The notes: generated by a model not told the origin, from the sequence alone. DNA of 64,000 bases from Limnanthes douglasii subsp. nivea (GCA_036936605.1 JAUPFV010000001.1:249796925-249860924); one strand, 5' to 3'. Positions 33,271 to 44,189 are shown, counted from the stretch's first letter. Translations and numbers: made by a program.

Positions 33271-33683
33271 AAATAAACCCTTTTTTGCAGTCAGTAGAAT
33301 AATCAAATTGAGTATTGATAGATAAAGATGCATGTTTTTCTTAATCGTAAAGAATCCATGTCATTGGGATTATGTGTGAATTGAATTGGTAGGGCATAGA
33401 TTTAGGGATTGTATGAAAAACATGTTATGTGATTTATTTGTATTGAAACACATGTTTTATAATCAGCAAATTGCAATTTTTATAGTTTGGGGATTTTTTT
33501 TCCGGGTAAGATTAGGGTTTATTGATGTCTGGAATTTTTCTTCTAAAATTAGCATCAAATCATTCCTAAAATAACAAATAAAATCAAAATTATTAGGACA
33601 GTGGCTCATCGACAGCTTAACCCCTGATATTAACGATGATCGAAGATTGTCCGCTGATTATCACGATAACATGCGGAAAAAAA

Positions 33684-33890
33684 AACTGCTGCAACAATTT
33701 GCAGCTCGTTGGAAATTGCAGGGGTCTGCTGGAAATTACAGCAAGGACCTACTGCAATTTCTACAAGGATCTGCTGGAAATTACAGCAGGGCCCGCTGAA
33801 AATAACAGCAGGTGACTGCTGCAATTTCAGCAGACAGCCTGCTGCACTGTAGCAAGCAGGTTACCTGCTGCATGTGCAGGCATGCTACTC
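33684..33890 (+). repeat. CTG/CAG-rich imperfect 45-bp repeat in the Copia-2 leader
   Basis: 'tctgctggaaattacagca' occurs at 33725 and 33770, exactly 45 bp apart. Diverged forms appear near 33708 and 33792, followed by more CTGC/GCAG pairs to about 33880. The minus strand reads as repeated GPCCNFQQ peptides (15-codon period), but no protein context supports coding. Confidence 0.85.
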
Positions 33891-34170
33891 GGTTCTTAAT
33901 TTTTATTTTTATATAAAAAAAGTATTAATTAATTAAATTTTTTTTTTATTTTTAATTTTTTTCCCTTTTCGAAATTACATATTTTGTTCGGAATATATAT
34001 ATATATTGTATGTAAATTATTTCACAAGTATGTTGTGTTTGGCATGCAATTTATTTATTTATTTATTTTGTATGTTTATTTGTGAATTAAATTGTGTGTG
34101 TGAATGATTAAATGACGATGCATCATTAAGGTTTCGTAAACCGGTAGGTGAAACTAAGAAATTAATTTAA

Positions 34171-34466
34171 TCGGCCTTTCGGAAGGTTAAAATTAATTTT
34201 CTTAAGGGTCCAAGGCTTCGAAATGTTCGGGGATTAATTTAAATTCAAATATTACCGGCTTTCCGGAAGGTTCACGTTTGGGTTTAAATTAATTATGAAC
34301 GGGAGAAAATAACAGAAAATAGTTGTTGTGTTGATTTTAATTTTAAGTAAATGACATCGGCCCTCCGGAAGGTCTCATTGGTACTTTGAAAATTAAAATA
34401 ATGATCATGCTATATTTTTTTCTCAAACTCATAAAATTGCATGTTAGTATGATTTGCCCTCCGGTA
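34171..34466 (+). repeat. Repeated CGG..CCGGAAGG hairpin-like motifs in the Copia-2 leader
   Basis: 'tcggcctttcggaaggtt' (34171), 'accggctttccggaaggttc' (34254) and 'tcggccctccggaaggtctc' (34357) share a core able to fold on itself (CC..CGGAAGG). A partial copy 'gccctccggta' is at 34456. Spacing is about 83 and 103 bp. They are conserved against an otherwise AT-rich leader, so a structural RNA role is possible. Confidence 0.8.
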
Positions 34467-34582
34467 TCTATTATCAATGAATTTTATGTTTTACATGTAT
34501 TTGTCATATTCATGCATATGTTTTCATATATATGTCAATATGCTAAATGTGTTTTGTGTTGTTTGTTCTTATTATAGTATCC

Positions 34583-35400
34583 ATGAGTTACAATTTGTTG
34601 GGGAATCGTGCACCGACGTTGGATTGTTCGGACTTCCAATTGTGGAAGGAAGAAATGTTTCTGTTTTTATCTGTACATGATTACGACTATGCATTGTTAA
34701 CTCCCAAACCATCTCCCCTTAGTTTGGAAAGTACACCGGATGAAACTAAGGCTGATGAAAAATGGGAAAGGTCAAATAAGTTATGCATGGCGCTCTTGTT
34801 ACAGGGAATACCAGTAGCATTGCGTGGGGCTGTCCCTAAAGGTGTTACCACTGCCTCGATCTTTCTCACGGAGATTGAGAAAGCATTTGCCAAAAATGAA
34901 AAGGTAGAGATGCAGCGTTTGCTCATCGAGCTAGCTACCAAAAAGTATAATGGCAAAGGTAAAATCCGGGAGCACATTCTGGGAATGTCGATGATTGGCC
35001 AAAAGTTAAAGGTAATCGGTTTAGACTTACCTGAGGAATGCATAGTGAGATTCATATTTCATTCACTGTCAGACCGGTTTAAGTATTTCCAGTCCACCTA
35101 TAACTGCATGCGAGAAAAGTGGAATATCAATGAGTTGATTTCCCATGCTGCACAGGAGGAGGAAAGACTTAAAGGCACAACGCCTGAGGCTAATCTGATT
35201 ACATCACCAAATAAGGCAGGACCTAAGCGGAAAGCAGATGGCAAAGGACCAGGTCAAGGTCCGGTAAAGAAGAAAAAGCCTGAGAAATCGACTGTAGGTC
35301 GATGTTTTTTCTGCAAAGAGAAAGGACATCTGAAGAAGGATTGTGAGAAACGTCGGGCTTACATGATAAGCAAAGGTACTCCCACATCTTTGGTTGTTTC
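34583..35400 (+). pseudogene. Copia-2 gag
   Basis: The start MSYNLLGNRAPTLDC at 34583 was chosen because family similarity begins there; the frame is open further upstream. Blocks are: FQLWKEEMFLFLSVHDYDYA, DEKWERSNKLCMALLLQGIP, SIFLTEIEKAFAKNEKVEMQ, KYNGKGKIREHILGMSMIGQ and REKWNINELISHAAQEEERL. A Lys-rich linker follows, then the intact zinc knuckle CFFCKEKGHLKKDC (35304-35345). No internal stop occurs in gag. This protein looks the most likely in the window to be still producible. Confidence 0.92.
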
Positions 35401-35560
35401 AGAAAGTAATATAGTTTCTGTGAAAAGGAATACTTGGTCGGTTGATTCAGCTGCAACAACTCATGTTTGTGTTTCTTTGCAGGGTACGTCAAAGAGCAGG
35501 ATGCTAAGTGATGATGAAAGATCCAGCAAACGGGAGCTCATGTGATGTTTTAGCTATTTG
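35401..35560 (+). pseudogene. Copia-2 protease start, frameshifted
   Basis: NTWSVDSAATTHVCVSLQG is the retropepsin box; the usual DSGA is DSAA (Gly to Ala). The frame is lost shortly after (stop at 35543-35545) and protease sequence resumes in another frame at 35560. Both changes would block polyprotein cleavage. Confidence 0.9.
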
Positions 35561-36620
35561 TGATTTTTTTTAAACTTTCCACTAGACATGTATTATTTTT
35601 AGAGGATGTAATGTATGTTCCCACTTTTCGAAGGAACTTAATTTCTTTTCCAGTTTTAGACTTGCAAGGTTACTCTTGTCTGATGGGAAACAATTGTTTT
35701 ACACTCTCTCTAAATAATATGATTGTTGGAAATGGAAATTTGATTAAAGAGGATAATTTGTATTTGTTGAATACTATTAATAATCACAATATTTCTATGA
35801 ATACACAACGTACACCAAACAACATTACTAAATCTGAAAAATCTTCTAAACTGTGGCACAAGCGGTTAGGTCATATATCCAAAGTTAGGATGGACAAGCT
35901 TATTGTTGAAGGTTTATTAGCCCCCCTTGATTACTCTGACTTCGGTATATGTGTCGAGTGTATCAAAGGGAACCAAACCAAAGTTAAAAGGATAGGAGCA
36001 TATAGAGCGAAAGAAGTCTTAGAGTTGATACATACCGACATCTGTGGACCGTTTCCACAGGAATCATGGAACGGGCAGCGGTACTTTATATCATTCATCG
36101 ACGACTACTCTCGTTTTGGTTACATGTATCTTCTTCATGAAAAGTCTAAGGCCTTGGACAAGTTCATAACTTTTAAGACCGAGGTTGAGAAACAACTTGG
36201 TAAAAGCATTAAGACCGTTAGATATGACCGTGGTGGTGAATACTATGGTAGATATGACGGATCGGGTGAACAACGTCCAGGACCCTTTGTACAGTACCTA
36301 GAGAAGTGTGGAATAGTCCATCAATAGACTATGCCCGGTTCACCTTGCATGAACGGTGTATCTGAGAGACGGAACCGAACACTAAGAGATATGGTTAGAA
36401 GCATGATAAGTCACTCATCTCTACCATTATCTCTCTGGGGGGAAGCCATCAAATGTGCCGCTTATATACTCAATCAAGTACCCACAAAGGCTACTGTTAG
36501 GACTCCATATGAGCTTTGGAACGGGCGTAAACCTAATTTAAAGCATCTGCATGTGTGGGGTTGTCCAGCTGAGGCGAGGCCTTACAAACCTCAAGAAAAG
36601 AAACTGGACCCAAAAACAGT
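35560..36620 (+). pseudogene. Copia-2 protease end and integrase
   Basis: HVLFLEDVMYVPTFRRNLIS completes the protease. The integrase follows: LWHKRLGHISKVRMDKL with CVEC (an intact HHCC zinc site), ELIHTDICGPFPQESWNGQ (Asp 1), YFISFIDDYSRFGYMYLLHE, TVRYDRGGEYYGRYD (Asp 2) and [17 protein letters not shown] (Glu). A single TAG at 36325-36327 lies between Asp 2 and Glu. [15 protein letters not shown] and the [10 protein letters not shown] region follow. Apart from that stop the enzyme looks complete. Confidence 0.93.
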
Positions 36621-37919
36621 TAGTTGTTTCTTCATAGGTTATTCTGAACATTCTAGAGGGTTTAAGTTTTATGATTCTCTCACTGGTACAATATTTGAGA
36701 CAGGAACGACCAAGTTTCTAGAGGATGTTGAGTTTGAGGGGAAGAATAAGGGAACATATGTTGATTTTGAGGAAGAATCCATAAAGATTCATGAAGGTTT
36801 TAATAGGGATACTGAGATATCTGAAGATTGGGCGGTAATGCCAATCATTTCGATCCCATTAGAACAAGGTAATCCTCAGATTAACACTGATGCTCCACTT
36901 GAGGGTTCTAACCAGGATACAGAGATTCAGGTAGAACAAGAGGAACCTCAAGATAATATTCCACAAGGGAATCAAAATGACATCGTTCATAATGATCAAA
37001 CTCTACCTCATCAAGAAGTGAAACATGAGGAAATAGTGCCATTAAGAAGGTCCACTAGAGAAAGGAAGAGTATTATAGGTCCAGAATTTATAGTATATCT
37101 TCAAGAGCATGATGAGTTATGTGCTGGAACTTTAGATGATCCCTCATCCTACAAACATGCCATGACAAGCTCTGAATCTCAAAAGTGGATTGACGCTATG
37201 AAAGAAGAGTATAAATCAATGCAGGATAATGCGGTATGGGATCTTGTCCCATTACCTGAAGGGAAAAAGGCAATTGGTTGTAAATGGGTTTACAAAACTA
37301 AACGCGATTCCCTGGGTAATATGGAAAGACATAAAGCACGTCTTGTAGCGAAAGGTTATACTCAGCGTGAAGGGATTGATTTTAAATAAACTTTCTCTCC
37401 AGTATCGACGAAGGATTCCTTTAGAACAATCATGGCATTAGTTGCACATTTTGACCTTGGGCTTCATCAGATGGATGTTAAGACCGCTTTTTTCAATGGT
37501 AATATTGAGGAAACGATCTACATGATGCAACCAGAACACTTTGTAGAAAGTAACTCAAAAGATCTGGTTTGCAGAATTAAGAAATCCATTTATGGGCTTA
37601 AACAAGCTTCTCGTCAATGGTATCACAAATTCCTTGAGGTGATAGTCGGTTATGACTTTGAAATCAACGCGGTTGAGGATTGTGTTTATCACAAGTTCAG
37701 TGGGAGTAATTTCATATTTCTTATATTATATATGGATGACATATTGCTTGCCTCGAACAATAAGGAATTGTTACACACTACAGAAAGATTTCTATCAGAC
37801 AAGTTTGATATGAAGGATCTTGGTGATGCCAGTTTTGTGTTAGGAATCCAGATACATCGAGATTGTTCTCGTGGTATTCTTGGATTATCACAAAAAGCAT
37901 ACATTAAAAGTGTGTTATA
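36621..37919 (+). pseudogene. Copia-2 integrase C-terminal region and reverse transcriptase
   Basis: An acidic, Asn/Gln-rich linker (36780-37060) leads to [37 protein letters not shown] and [21 protein letters not shown] at 37387-37389 stands where Glu is usual (fits GAA to TAA). Then come LGLHQMDVKTAFFNGNIEET, SIYGLKQASRQWYHKFLE, ILYMDDILLASN (catalytic YMDD intact) and MKDLGDASFVLGIQIHRD. A further stop is at 37918. Confidence 0.93.
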
Positions 37920-38714
37920 AGGTTACGGATTGGCAGATTGCAAACCCCTAAGTACCCCTATAGCAAAGGGTGGCAGACCTAGTCTGAGTCAATGTCCTAA
38001 GATAAAACTTGAGATTGAGGAAATGAAAACGGTCCTTATGCTTCAGCAGTTGGGAGTTTAATGTATGCTCAAGTTTGTACTAGGCCGGTCATTGCCTTAG
38101 CTGTAAACATGTTGGGGATATATGTTAGTAACCCAGGAATGGATCACTAGAAAGCAGTTAAAAGAGCACTCCGATATCTGCAAGGAACAAAGGGGCACAT
38201 GTTGACATATAGGAAGTCGGATAAACTAGAGATCATCGGGTATTCCAACTCGGATTTTGGTGGATGCGCAGACACATTAAAAAGCACGTCAGGCAACATA
38301 TTCTTATTGGCTGGAGGTGCAATATCCTGGAAAAGTGTAAAGCAAACACTTATTGCATCGTCCACCATGGCAGCAAAATTTGTTGCATGCTTTGAGGAAT
38401 CAAACCACGCACTATGGCTGCAGAAGTTTGTTACTGGATTACGCATTGTACAAGGGATAGAAGGCCCTATGAAGTTATATTGCGATAACAATTCCGCAGT
38501 GCAATACTCTAACAGCAACAGGAGCGCGTCTAAATCCAAACACATAGACATAAAGTTTATGTCTGTTAAAGAAAGAGTACAGACGAGTCAGATAAGTATA
38601 GAGCACATCAGAACAAACTCCATGATAGCAGTTCCCCTAATAAAGGCGGTTTTGCCTAAGGTTTTCCAGAGACACACCATCAGTATGGGTGTAGTTGATT
38701 TAGAGGATTGTTAG
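37920..38714 (+). pseudogene. Copia-2 RNase H
   Basis: After a frameshift (YASAVGSLMYAQVCTRPVI in shifted frame, about 38030-38100), VKRALRYLQGTKGHMLTY leads into 38199-38714. The first catalytic box is GYSNSDFGGCAD (usual Asp before S is Asn) and the Glu box is ASSTMAAKFVA (usual STMEAEF, Glu to Ala and Glu to Lys). LYCDNNSAVQYSNSN keeps the Asp, and HIDIKFMSVKERVQ ends the fold. Loss of two acidic positions argues that this domain is inactive. Confidence 0.9.
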
Positions 38715-38784
38715 TTTCAGTGGGAGAGTTTGTAATAGGATCTGATGTTATATTTTGCAGTATTGTGCACATTAAAGTTTATTG

Positions 38785-38786
<2 letters not shown>

Positions 38787-38850
<64 letters not shown>
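38787..38850. repeat. (AT)32 microsatellite
   Basis: A pure AT dinucleotide run of 64 bases between the Copia-2 pol end and the polypurine tract. The 3' noncoding part of this element is about 450 bp. Confidence 0.97.
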
Positions 38851-38852
<2 letters not shown>

Positions 38853-39155
38853 TTGGAAATATTTATTGATATATGTACTGTATTGGATCTCCAAAAGTAG
38901 GAACCATTTAAGAGTAGTTATGTACGATTACAAGCCATATTACTCTTAGACCACGCTCCATAATTGGCCCAAGTAATTGATTGATTATGGTAATGTGATT
39001 ACTGTTGTATCCTATTGTTCACATTACGAGAAATAGGTCTTTAGTCCTTTATTGTTATCAGTCATGTACGGGGTTGTACCGTTTGCCCATTGACAATGAA
39101 TATAGGTGATCCCATTAAAGTTGAATATGTATTCTTGAGTAGCATATGACGGTCT

Positions 39156-39166
39156 AAGTGGGAGAT
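39156..39166 (+). promoter_or_regulatory. Copia-2 polypurine tract
   Basis: aagtgggagat, immediately before the 3' LTR. Confidence 0.93.
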
Positions 39167-39842
39167 TGTTGGAATATATTTATTTAATATATTTATAGAC
39201 TAACAATTATTTGGACCGACATGCTAAATAAACATATTCGATTATTGTCTTAAGGAAGTCCAAATTAAAAGTAGTCGAGTTAATTATTTAATTAACTAAA
39301 TTGGATCTATGGGTAAAAAAAGGCGTTATGGGCTCAAGTGTGGTAACCGGGTTGAATTTGGGCACTATGATGAAGAGGGCCCAAATCTCAACATTTAAGC
39401 CTGAATTAATAAATCAGATATGTAAATTGAATTATCAATTTATTGGGTTATGGTCCCAGACACAAGGAAGTAATAAAGGATGGGCTTTACAATGTTGGGC
39501 TTCATATTGTAAAGTCTATAAATAAGGGGCTAAGTTTAGGTATTTCATCACTCTAAACCCTAATCAGAAATACGGCCGCTTCCTTAGTGTTTGGAAACTT
39601 TTCCTTCTTCTCTAATCTGATTCTGCAGGTCTCTTAGTTCCATAAACGGAATCGCCGGAGAACGTGGAATCGCTGAAGAACGCAAAAGAACTGTAGATAA
39701 TACTAGATGGATAACAGCAAGCAAAGCCGTAAGTATTCTTGATTTTCTGTTTCTTCTATAGATGAATCTAGCAAAAGGGTTTAATTATTTTTTCCGCGAT
39801 TTGTTATATATTATTTGATGCGATTTCGGATAATATATAACA
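39167..39842 (+). repeat. Copia-2 3' LTR
   Basis: 676 bp, TG..CA, aligned without gaps to the 5' LTR, with about 19 differences by hand count. Confidence 0.97.
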
Positions 39843-39847
39843 ACATC
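39843..39847. repeat. Copia-2 target-site duplication, right
   Basis: acatc, identical to 32575-32579. Confidence 0.93.
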
Positions 39848-40338
39848 TTGAAACTTAACACCCATAAAATTTATCTTAAAAAGCTATGCATTATCACACC
39901 ATGGGCTATATACATAATGTTTACCTATTTTGAACAGTCTTATCAAATTCATTTGATGAGGTTGGTTGTATATAGCTGGATATTTGGTATTTTTTAAAAA
40001 CAAATTGCAATAATTTTTATAAATGGGAAGTGTTAATAGAGAGGTTGATAGAGAGGTTACCCAATTCAATTAATGTATTAGTGAAATTGATTGGATTGCT
40101 AAAATAATTGGCTTCTTTATTGAAAGGCGGTTAATATAAATAATTATTATTATTTTTAGATTTTTAATTTGTACATTTTTTGGCATATTTTTAATTTTAG
40201 TTTTGGACCCGTCTATGTTTTGCGTATCGGTTGGATCATAAACTTGATCCGTTTAAAGGGTTCAACTCACTCAATAAGACCCATCTAGAAAGCATATTTA
40301 AGAAACAAATAGATTAATATTAATTTAGTAGTGGAGGT
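39848..40338. other. Unassigned DNA between Copia-2 and Copia-3
   Basis: Continuation of the Copia-2 target. No motif recognised. Confidence 0.5.
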
Positions 40339-40697
40339 TGTGTGTAAGACCATCTTTAGGCTCAGTGTAAGAAACACTTTTACCTTGAGTGTAGTCTTGA
40401 GGTAGAGTGTTTAAGTATCAATATCTTGGATGGTGGATCTTTATCTCCACTATGATTCTATAAATAGTGGAGCTCTCCCACCATCTAGAGCATCACAAAA
40501 TACACCAAGAAGTAAAATTAGAGAGAAAAGTTAGAGTGCGAGAAAACAGAGACAAGAAGGCTCTCTTTAGTGAAAGAAAAATATTTCTCTTCTTGTGTGA
40601 GGTGTAAGAGTGTTCTTGTAACATTTCTTCTTTTCTATCTATATCAAAGTTGTTTGTTTTTTTTAAAGAGAGTTTTGTTTTACATTTTCCGCCAACA
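40339..40697 (+). repeat. Copia-3 5' LTR
   Basis: It starts tgtgtgtaagacc and ends ttttccgccaaca. It has a TATA-like 'tctataaatagtggag' near 40460. The borders are inferred from the TG..CA rule and the adjoining primer site, because there is no second LTR to compare with. Confidence 0.7.
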
Positions 40698-40700
40698 AAG

Positions 40701-40712
40701 TGGTATCAGATC
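40701..40712 (+). promoter_or_regulatory. Copia-3 primer-binding site
   Basis: tggtatcagatc, matching initiator tRNA-Met (usual tggtatcagagc) with one mismatch, three bases after the LTR end. Confidence 0.85.
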
Positions 40713-40762
40713 CACAAGCTCTATCCAAAATCTTGTTTATAAATTTTCAACATATTTAAAAA

Positions 40763-41145
40763 ATGGAAAATGGTGTATCATCCTTCCAAGTTCCAACACT
40801 CAACAACAACAGCTACAAAAACTGTAGTATCAAGATGAAAGCTCTCCTTTGAGCACATGATGTGTGGGATGTCGTAGAAAAAGGGTTTGACGAACCCGAA
40901 GATGAAGCAATCCTTACTCAAGAGGAGAAAACCAATTTGAAGGATTAGATGATGATGACTTCAAAAAAAATTCAAGGGCATCTTCCGCCAAGCAATCATG
41001 GAAAAAATTACAAATATCTTACAAAGGAGTCGAAAAGGTGAAAAGGGTACGTCTCCAAACATTAAGAGATGAATTCGAATCCTTACATATGAAAGCGTCC
41101 GAATGTATTTCGGAATATTTCTCAAGATTAGCAACCGTTTCGCAA
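40763..41145 (+). pseudogene. Copia-3 gag (UBN2 type), truncated
   Basis: ATG at 40763: MENGVSSFQVPTLNNNSYKN, then CSIKMKALL, a stop, [19 protein letters not shown]. After a frame change come [20 protein letters not shown] and [15 protein letters not shown]. These are the standard blocks of this gag family. Similarity ends near 41143; the rest of gag, including the zinc knuckle, is missing. Confidence 0.88.
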
Positions 41146-42575
41146 TCTGGTGCTCATCATTTGCATCCTTTTTTGTATTTTCTTAATCTGAACTCCCAAC
41201 GTACTCAGCTGCTCTTCAATCACCTAGAATATTCTAGCGTTAGCGTGCTCCATCAAGCATACACATTCCAGATCTTCTCGATTGTAGATTTAAGTGATTG
41301 ACGCGGTATTTTGCCCCTGATCTTTTTGTGATGACATAATTCCCACATAAGAGGAATCTGACGCTATGGTACTAAACTGATAGAGGTAAAAATCCGAAGA
41401 AGTAAATGCGGATAAACCCTAGCCCTAGGCTGAACATAAATTTGAGAGTTCGGAAAAAAGAAATATCTATTTATCAAAATGTGCTTCGAAAGTAGGGTTT
41501 GAGAGCTTTAAATAGAAACGCTCCAAAATCTATTCCAAAATTACATAAGTATTCCAACAATAATCAAATACGACACATCCAAATCTAAACACAATGCTGG
41601 GCTATTTTAAATAAATCCACAAAGTATTTAAATATTGCAAAAAAAACACAAAATAATTATTTGAGGCACTAAACAACAATTTTTGGAGCTCAAACTTCAT
41701 GACTGAGTCTGTAGACTTCGTCACGTTATTGACATTTGACGGGTTCGTCGAGGTTTTTGGTTTGAATACCTATAGCACCCAAACTTAATACCCCATTCAG
41801 CTTGCGTTTGTCCAAATAGCTAGATAGCCTAGCTACATCAAAAACTTCATTTTGTTACTTCCTCCAAAAAGAATACTAGTTTCCCTTTATTATATATATC
41901 CTCCCCTCTATGCCATTTTTATTTCATTCGTTCTCCGACCTAATTTCATCCGGCCAAACACATACTACTCTCCATCATTCTTGAATGTAATTTGAATCTA
42001 GACTAGTCTAATCAACTTGGAATGGGAAAATTCTGAATGGAAAATGGGTTTTGCATTAATGTACGCGTAGAAACTTATACTTAGAGAAAAAAAGACTTCA
42101 ATCATCAATAAAAAAGGAATAACACGCTATTCAGCCATGATTTATGATCCTGACAAGTTGATGACCTCTCTCTCGAGAGAGTCTTGACTTATGAGATCGC
42201 TCATTTACATTCTTCTGTCAATCGGCGCTCTTTGAATTAAGTTATTGTTATTCATAGATACAATTTTATTTGATCCGTTCGTAAAAGAAATAATAAAGAT
42301 CAACATACCCCTTGAAGAACTTAAAGACAAAAGTAAATGATGTCTTATGAATGATACACTAGTTAAGGAAGCTCTTGATTGAGGCCCTAAAACCTCTTAT
42401 TGGAGTTTTAAACATGGGCTAAGAACCTTGGTTAGTCACCGGACTTTGTCATGTGTATAAAAAATGCCACTGCTGTCTTTTTTGTATCAAAACAGTCGTT
42501 TTTGTTGGTTTGATTTTGCATATGTAGTCACTTTTGTTTTTCTTGATTTGTATCTATGGTCACATGTGACTGACC
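41146..42575. other. Non-copia sequence between Copia-3 gag and protease
   Basis: No pol or gag similarity was found. On the minus strand, 'tatttaaagctctcaaaccc' near 41495-41515 looks like a promoter/leader of the LTR type. 'ctctctctcgagagag' near 42163 is a short palindrome. It may be an old insertion that replaced the gag C-terminus; its origin is unknown. Confidence 0.5.
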
Positions 42576-42955
42576 ACAAATGATTTGTGGTATATAGATA
42601 GTGGTGCTAGTAAACATATAGCAGGTAATACAAAATTATTTTCAAAATTATTTGAAGCTTCTTGTGGAGAAGTAAAAGTAAGAGATGGAAAATCTTACAA
42701 AATTAGTGGTGTTTGTCAATTAGAATTCAAAACAAAGCAAGGTAAGATTGAGAAAATGTCTGATGCTTATTTTGTTCCCAACCTTAAAAATAATTTTCTT
42801 AGTGTGCGACATCTACTAAAGAATGGGTATGATATTCATTCTCGTGACATGGCATGTTATTTATCATTGAATAAACGAGTTTTTGCTATAGTTGGAGTAG
42901 TACAAAATAGTTTTTCCTCACTTACTCTTCAAAATAGGATACGTGCGGCTTGATT
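42576..42955 (+). pseudogene. Copia-3 protease
   Basis: The open run 42585-42953 begins MWYIDSGASKHIAGNTKLFS. The DSGA active site is intact, unlike in Copia-1 and Copia-2. GKSYKISGVCQLEFKTKQGK and AYFVPNLKNNFLSVRHLLKN are the usual following blocks. Confidence 0.9.
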
Positions 42956-43700
42956 AGTTCTCATGAAGCAGTTGCAAAATTATGGCATGATCGGTTTGGA
43001 CATTTGAATTATAGAAATTTGAAAACGCTTTCAAGAAAGATGATGGTTAATGGTTTACTAAATATTAGTCGTCTTGATGACGTATGTGAAACTTGTCAGT
43101 TTGGAAAGCAATATAATTTTTTTTCGTCTAAATCATAGAGGAAAGCAAAAAGACCACTACAACTTATTTATTCAGATCTTTATGGTCCAATGATAGTTCC
43201 ATCTTTCGGAGGTAATCATTATTTTATATCTTTCATTGATTGTTACTCACAAAACATTTGGCTGTATTGTGTCAAAGAAAAATCAAAGGCATTTCAAAAA
43301 TTCAAAGATTTTAAAGTAGAAGTGGAGAAATTTACTGGATTAAAAATCAACACCTTACAGACAGATCGTGAAGGTGAGTATTTTTCAAAATAATTTGAGA
43401 AATATTACAGATTCAGTGGCATTCGACATGAGATGAAAACCCGTTATACGCCTTAGCAAAATGGTGTATCTGAAAGAAATAACTAAACAATAGTGGAGAT
43501 GGCTAGATATATTCTAACGAAGAAGAGGTTATCAAGAGGTTTATGGGCTAAAGTTGTTGTCTGCAAGTTTATCTTATTAACAGATCACCAACAACATATA
43601 TGGAGACTTGCACGCCATATGAGATATGTTATGGTAGAAAGCCTAATGTTTATCATCTAATAATATTTGGCAGTGTTGCATACTCTTATATTTTGGATGT
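42950..43700 (+). pseudogene. Copia-3 integrase
   Basis: LWHDRFGHLNYRNLKTL with CETCQFGKQ gives an intact HHCC site, then a stop at 43136-43138. PLQLIYSDLYGPMIVPSFGG carries Asp 1, HYFISFIDCYSQNIWLY follows, and INTLQTDREGEYFSK carries Asp 2 before a stop at 43391. TRYTP, a stop, then QNGVSERNN carries the Glu. The C-terminal part decays after about 43600. Confidence 0.9.
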
Positions 43701-44189
43701 AATAAATGAATCTTCATTGGTTATAGTAAAATAAGTAAGGCATAAAAGCTATATAATTCGGTAACAAAAAGATTTTTATAAGTTGAGATGTTCGTTTTGA
43801 TGAAAATTTGTTTTTTAAAGAGATGGCAGCTGAGAAAGAATCTTTGCAAATATTTTCACTTGAACTTGAAGAAAACGAATAAGTAGCTTTTGAAGATGCT
43901 GAAAATAATACTCTAGTAGAAATTTGCCTGATCCTAAAAAAAATCATCAAGTTCTTCATATAGTCCGATGAGAAAAATAAGAAGTATTCAAGAACTATAT
44001 GATGTAAGTGATGAAATCGGTGGAACACGATGCTGTAATGTTTGCTTTCTTTGCAAGAGAAGTTTCCAATTTTGTTTGATCATGCATATCAAGAAAAAGT
44101 ATGGAGGAAAGCATTGAACGAAGAGATTTTCTCAATTAAAATAATGATACATGAGAGCTTACAGATTTACCGCAACACAAAATTTTTAT
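43701..44189 (+). other. Copia-3 linker between integrase and RT, diverged
   Basis: Expected integrase C-terminal tail and linker; no frame holds. An acidic segment (SLQIFSLELEENE, about 43840) and, near the end, fragments such as KALNEEIFSIK fit the usual start of the RT region. Confidence 0.55.

Larger units (their letters stand above)
33271..34582 (+). other. Copia-2 long 5' leader
   Basis: About 1.3 kb of noncoding DNA between primer site and gag. It holds a CTG/CAG-rich 45-bp repeat (33684-33890) and a series of CGG..CCGGAAGG motifs (34171-34466). Short open frames here have no family motifs. Packaging or translation signals are expected in such leaders, but none is identified with certainty. 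Confidence 0.75.
32580..39842 (+). mobile_element. Copia-2, complete-structure Ty1/copia retrotransposon
   Basis: 7263 bp with 676-bp LTRs at both ends, TG..CA termini, a perfect 5-bp TSD (acatc), a primer site matching initiator tRNA-Met and a polypurine tract. By hand count the LTRs differ at about 19 positions (about 2.8%), roughly 15 of them transitions. It has an unusually long leader (about 1.3 kb) before gag. The polyprotein has a frameshift in the protease area and a few stops, so it could move only with helper proteins. It is the youngest datable element in the window. Confidence 0.97.

Noticed and set aside
33630..33824. Minus-strand protein with GPCCNFQQ repeats
   Set aside because: It comes from the 45-bp CTG/CAG repeat in the Copia-2 leader; no homology and no supporting signals.
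34547..34582. Upstream start of Copia-2 gag (MCFVLFVLIIVS) as a signal peptide
   Set aside because: Family similarity starts at MSYNLLGNR; the upstream frame is open by chance in T-rich leader sequence.
42100..42330. Chloroplast-derived insertion
   Set aside because: The style of the sequence suggested organelle DNA, but I could not identify any plastid gene in it.
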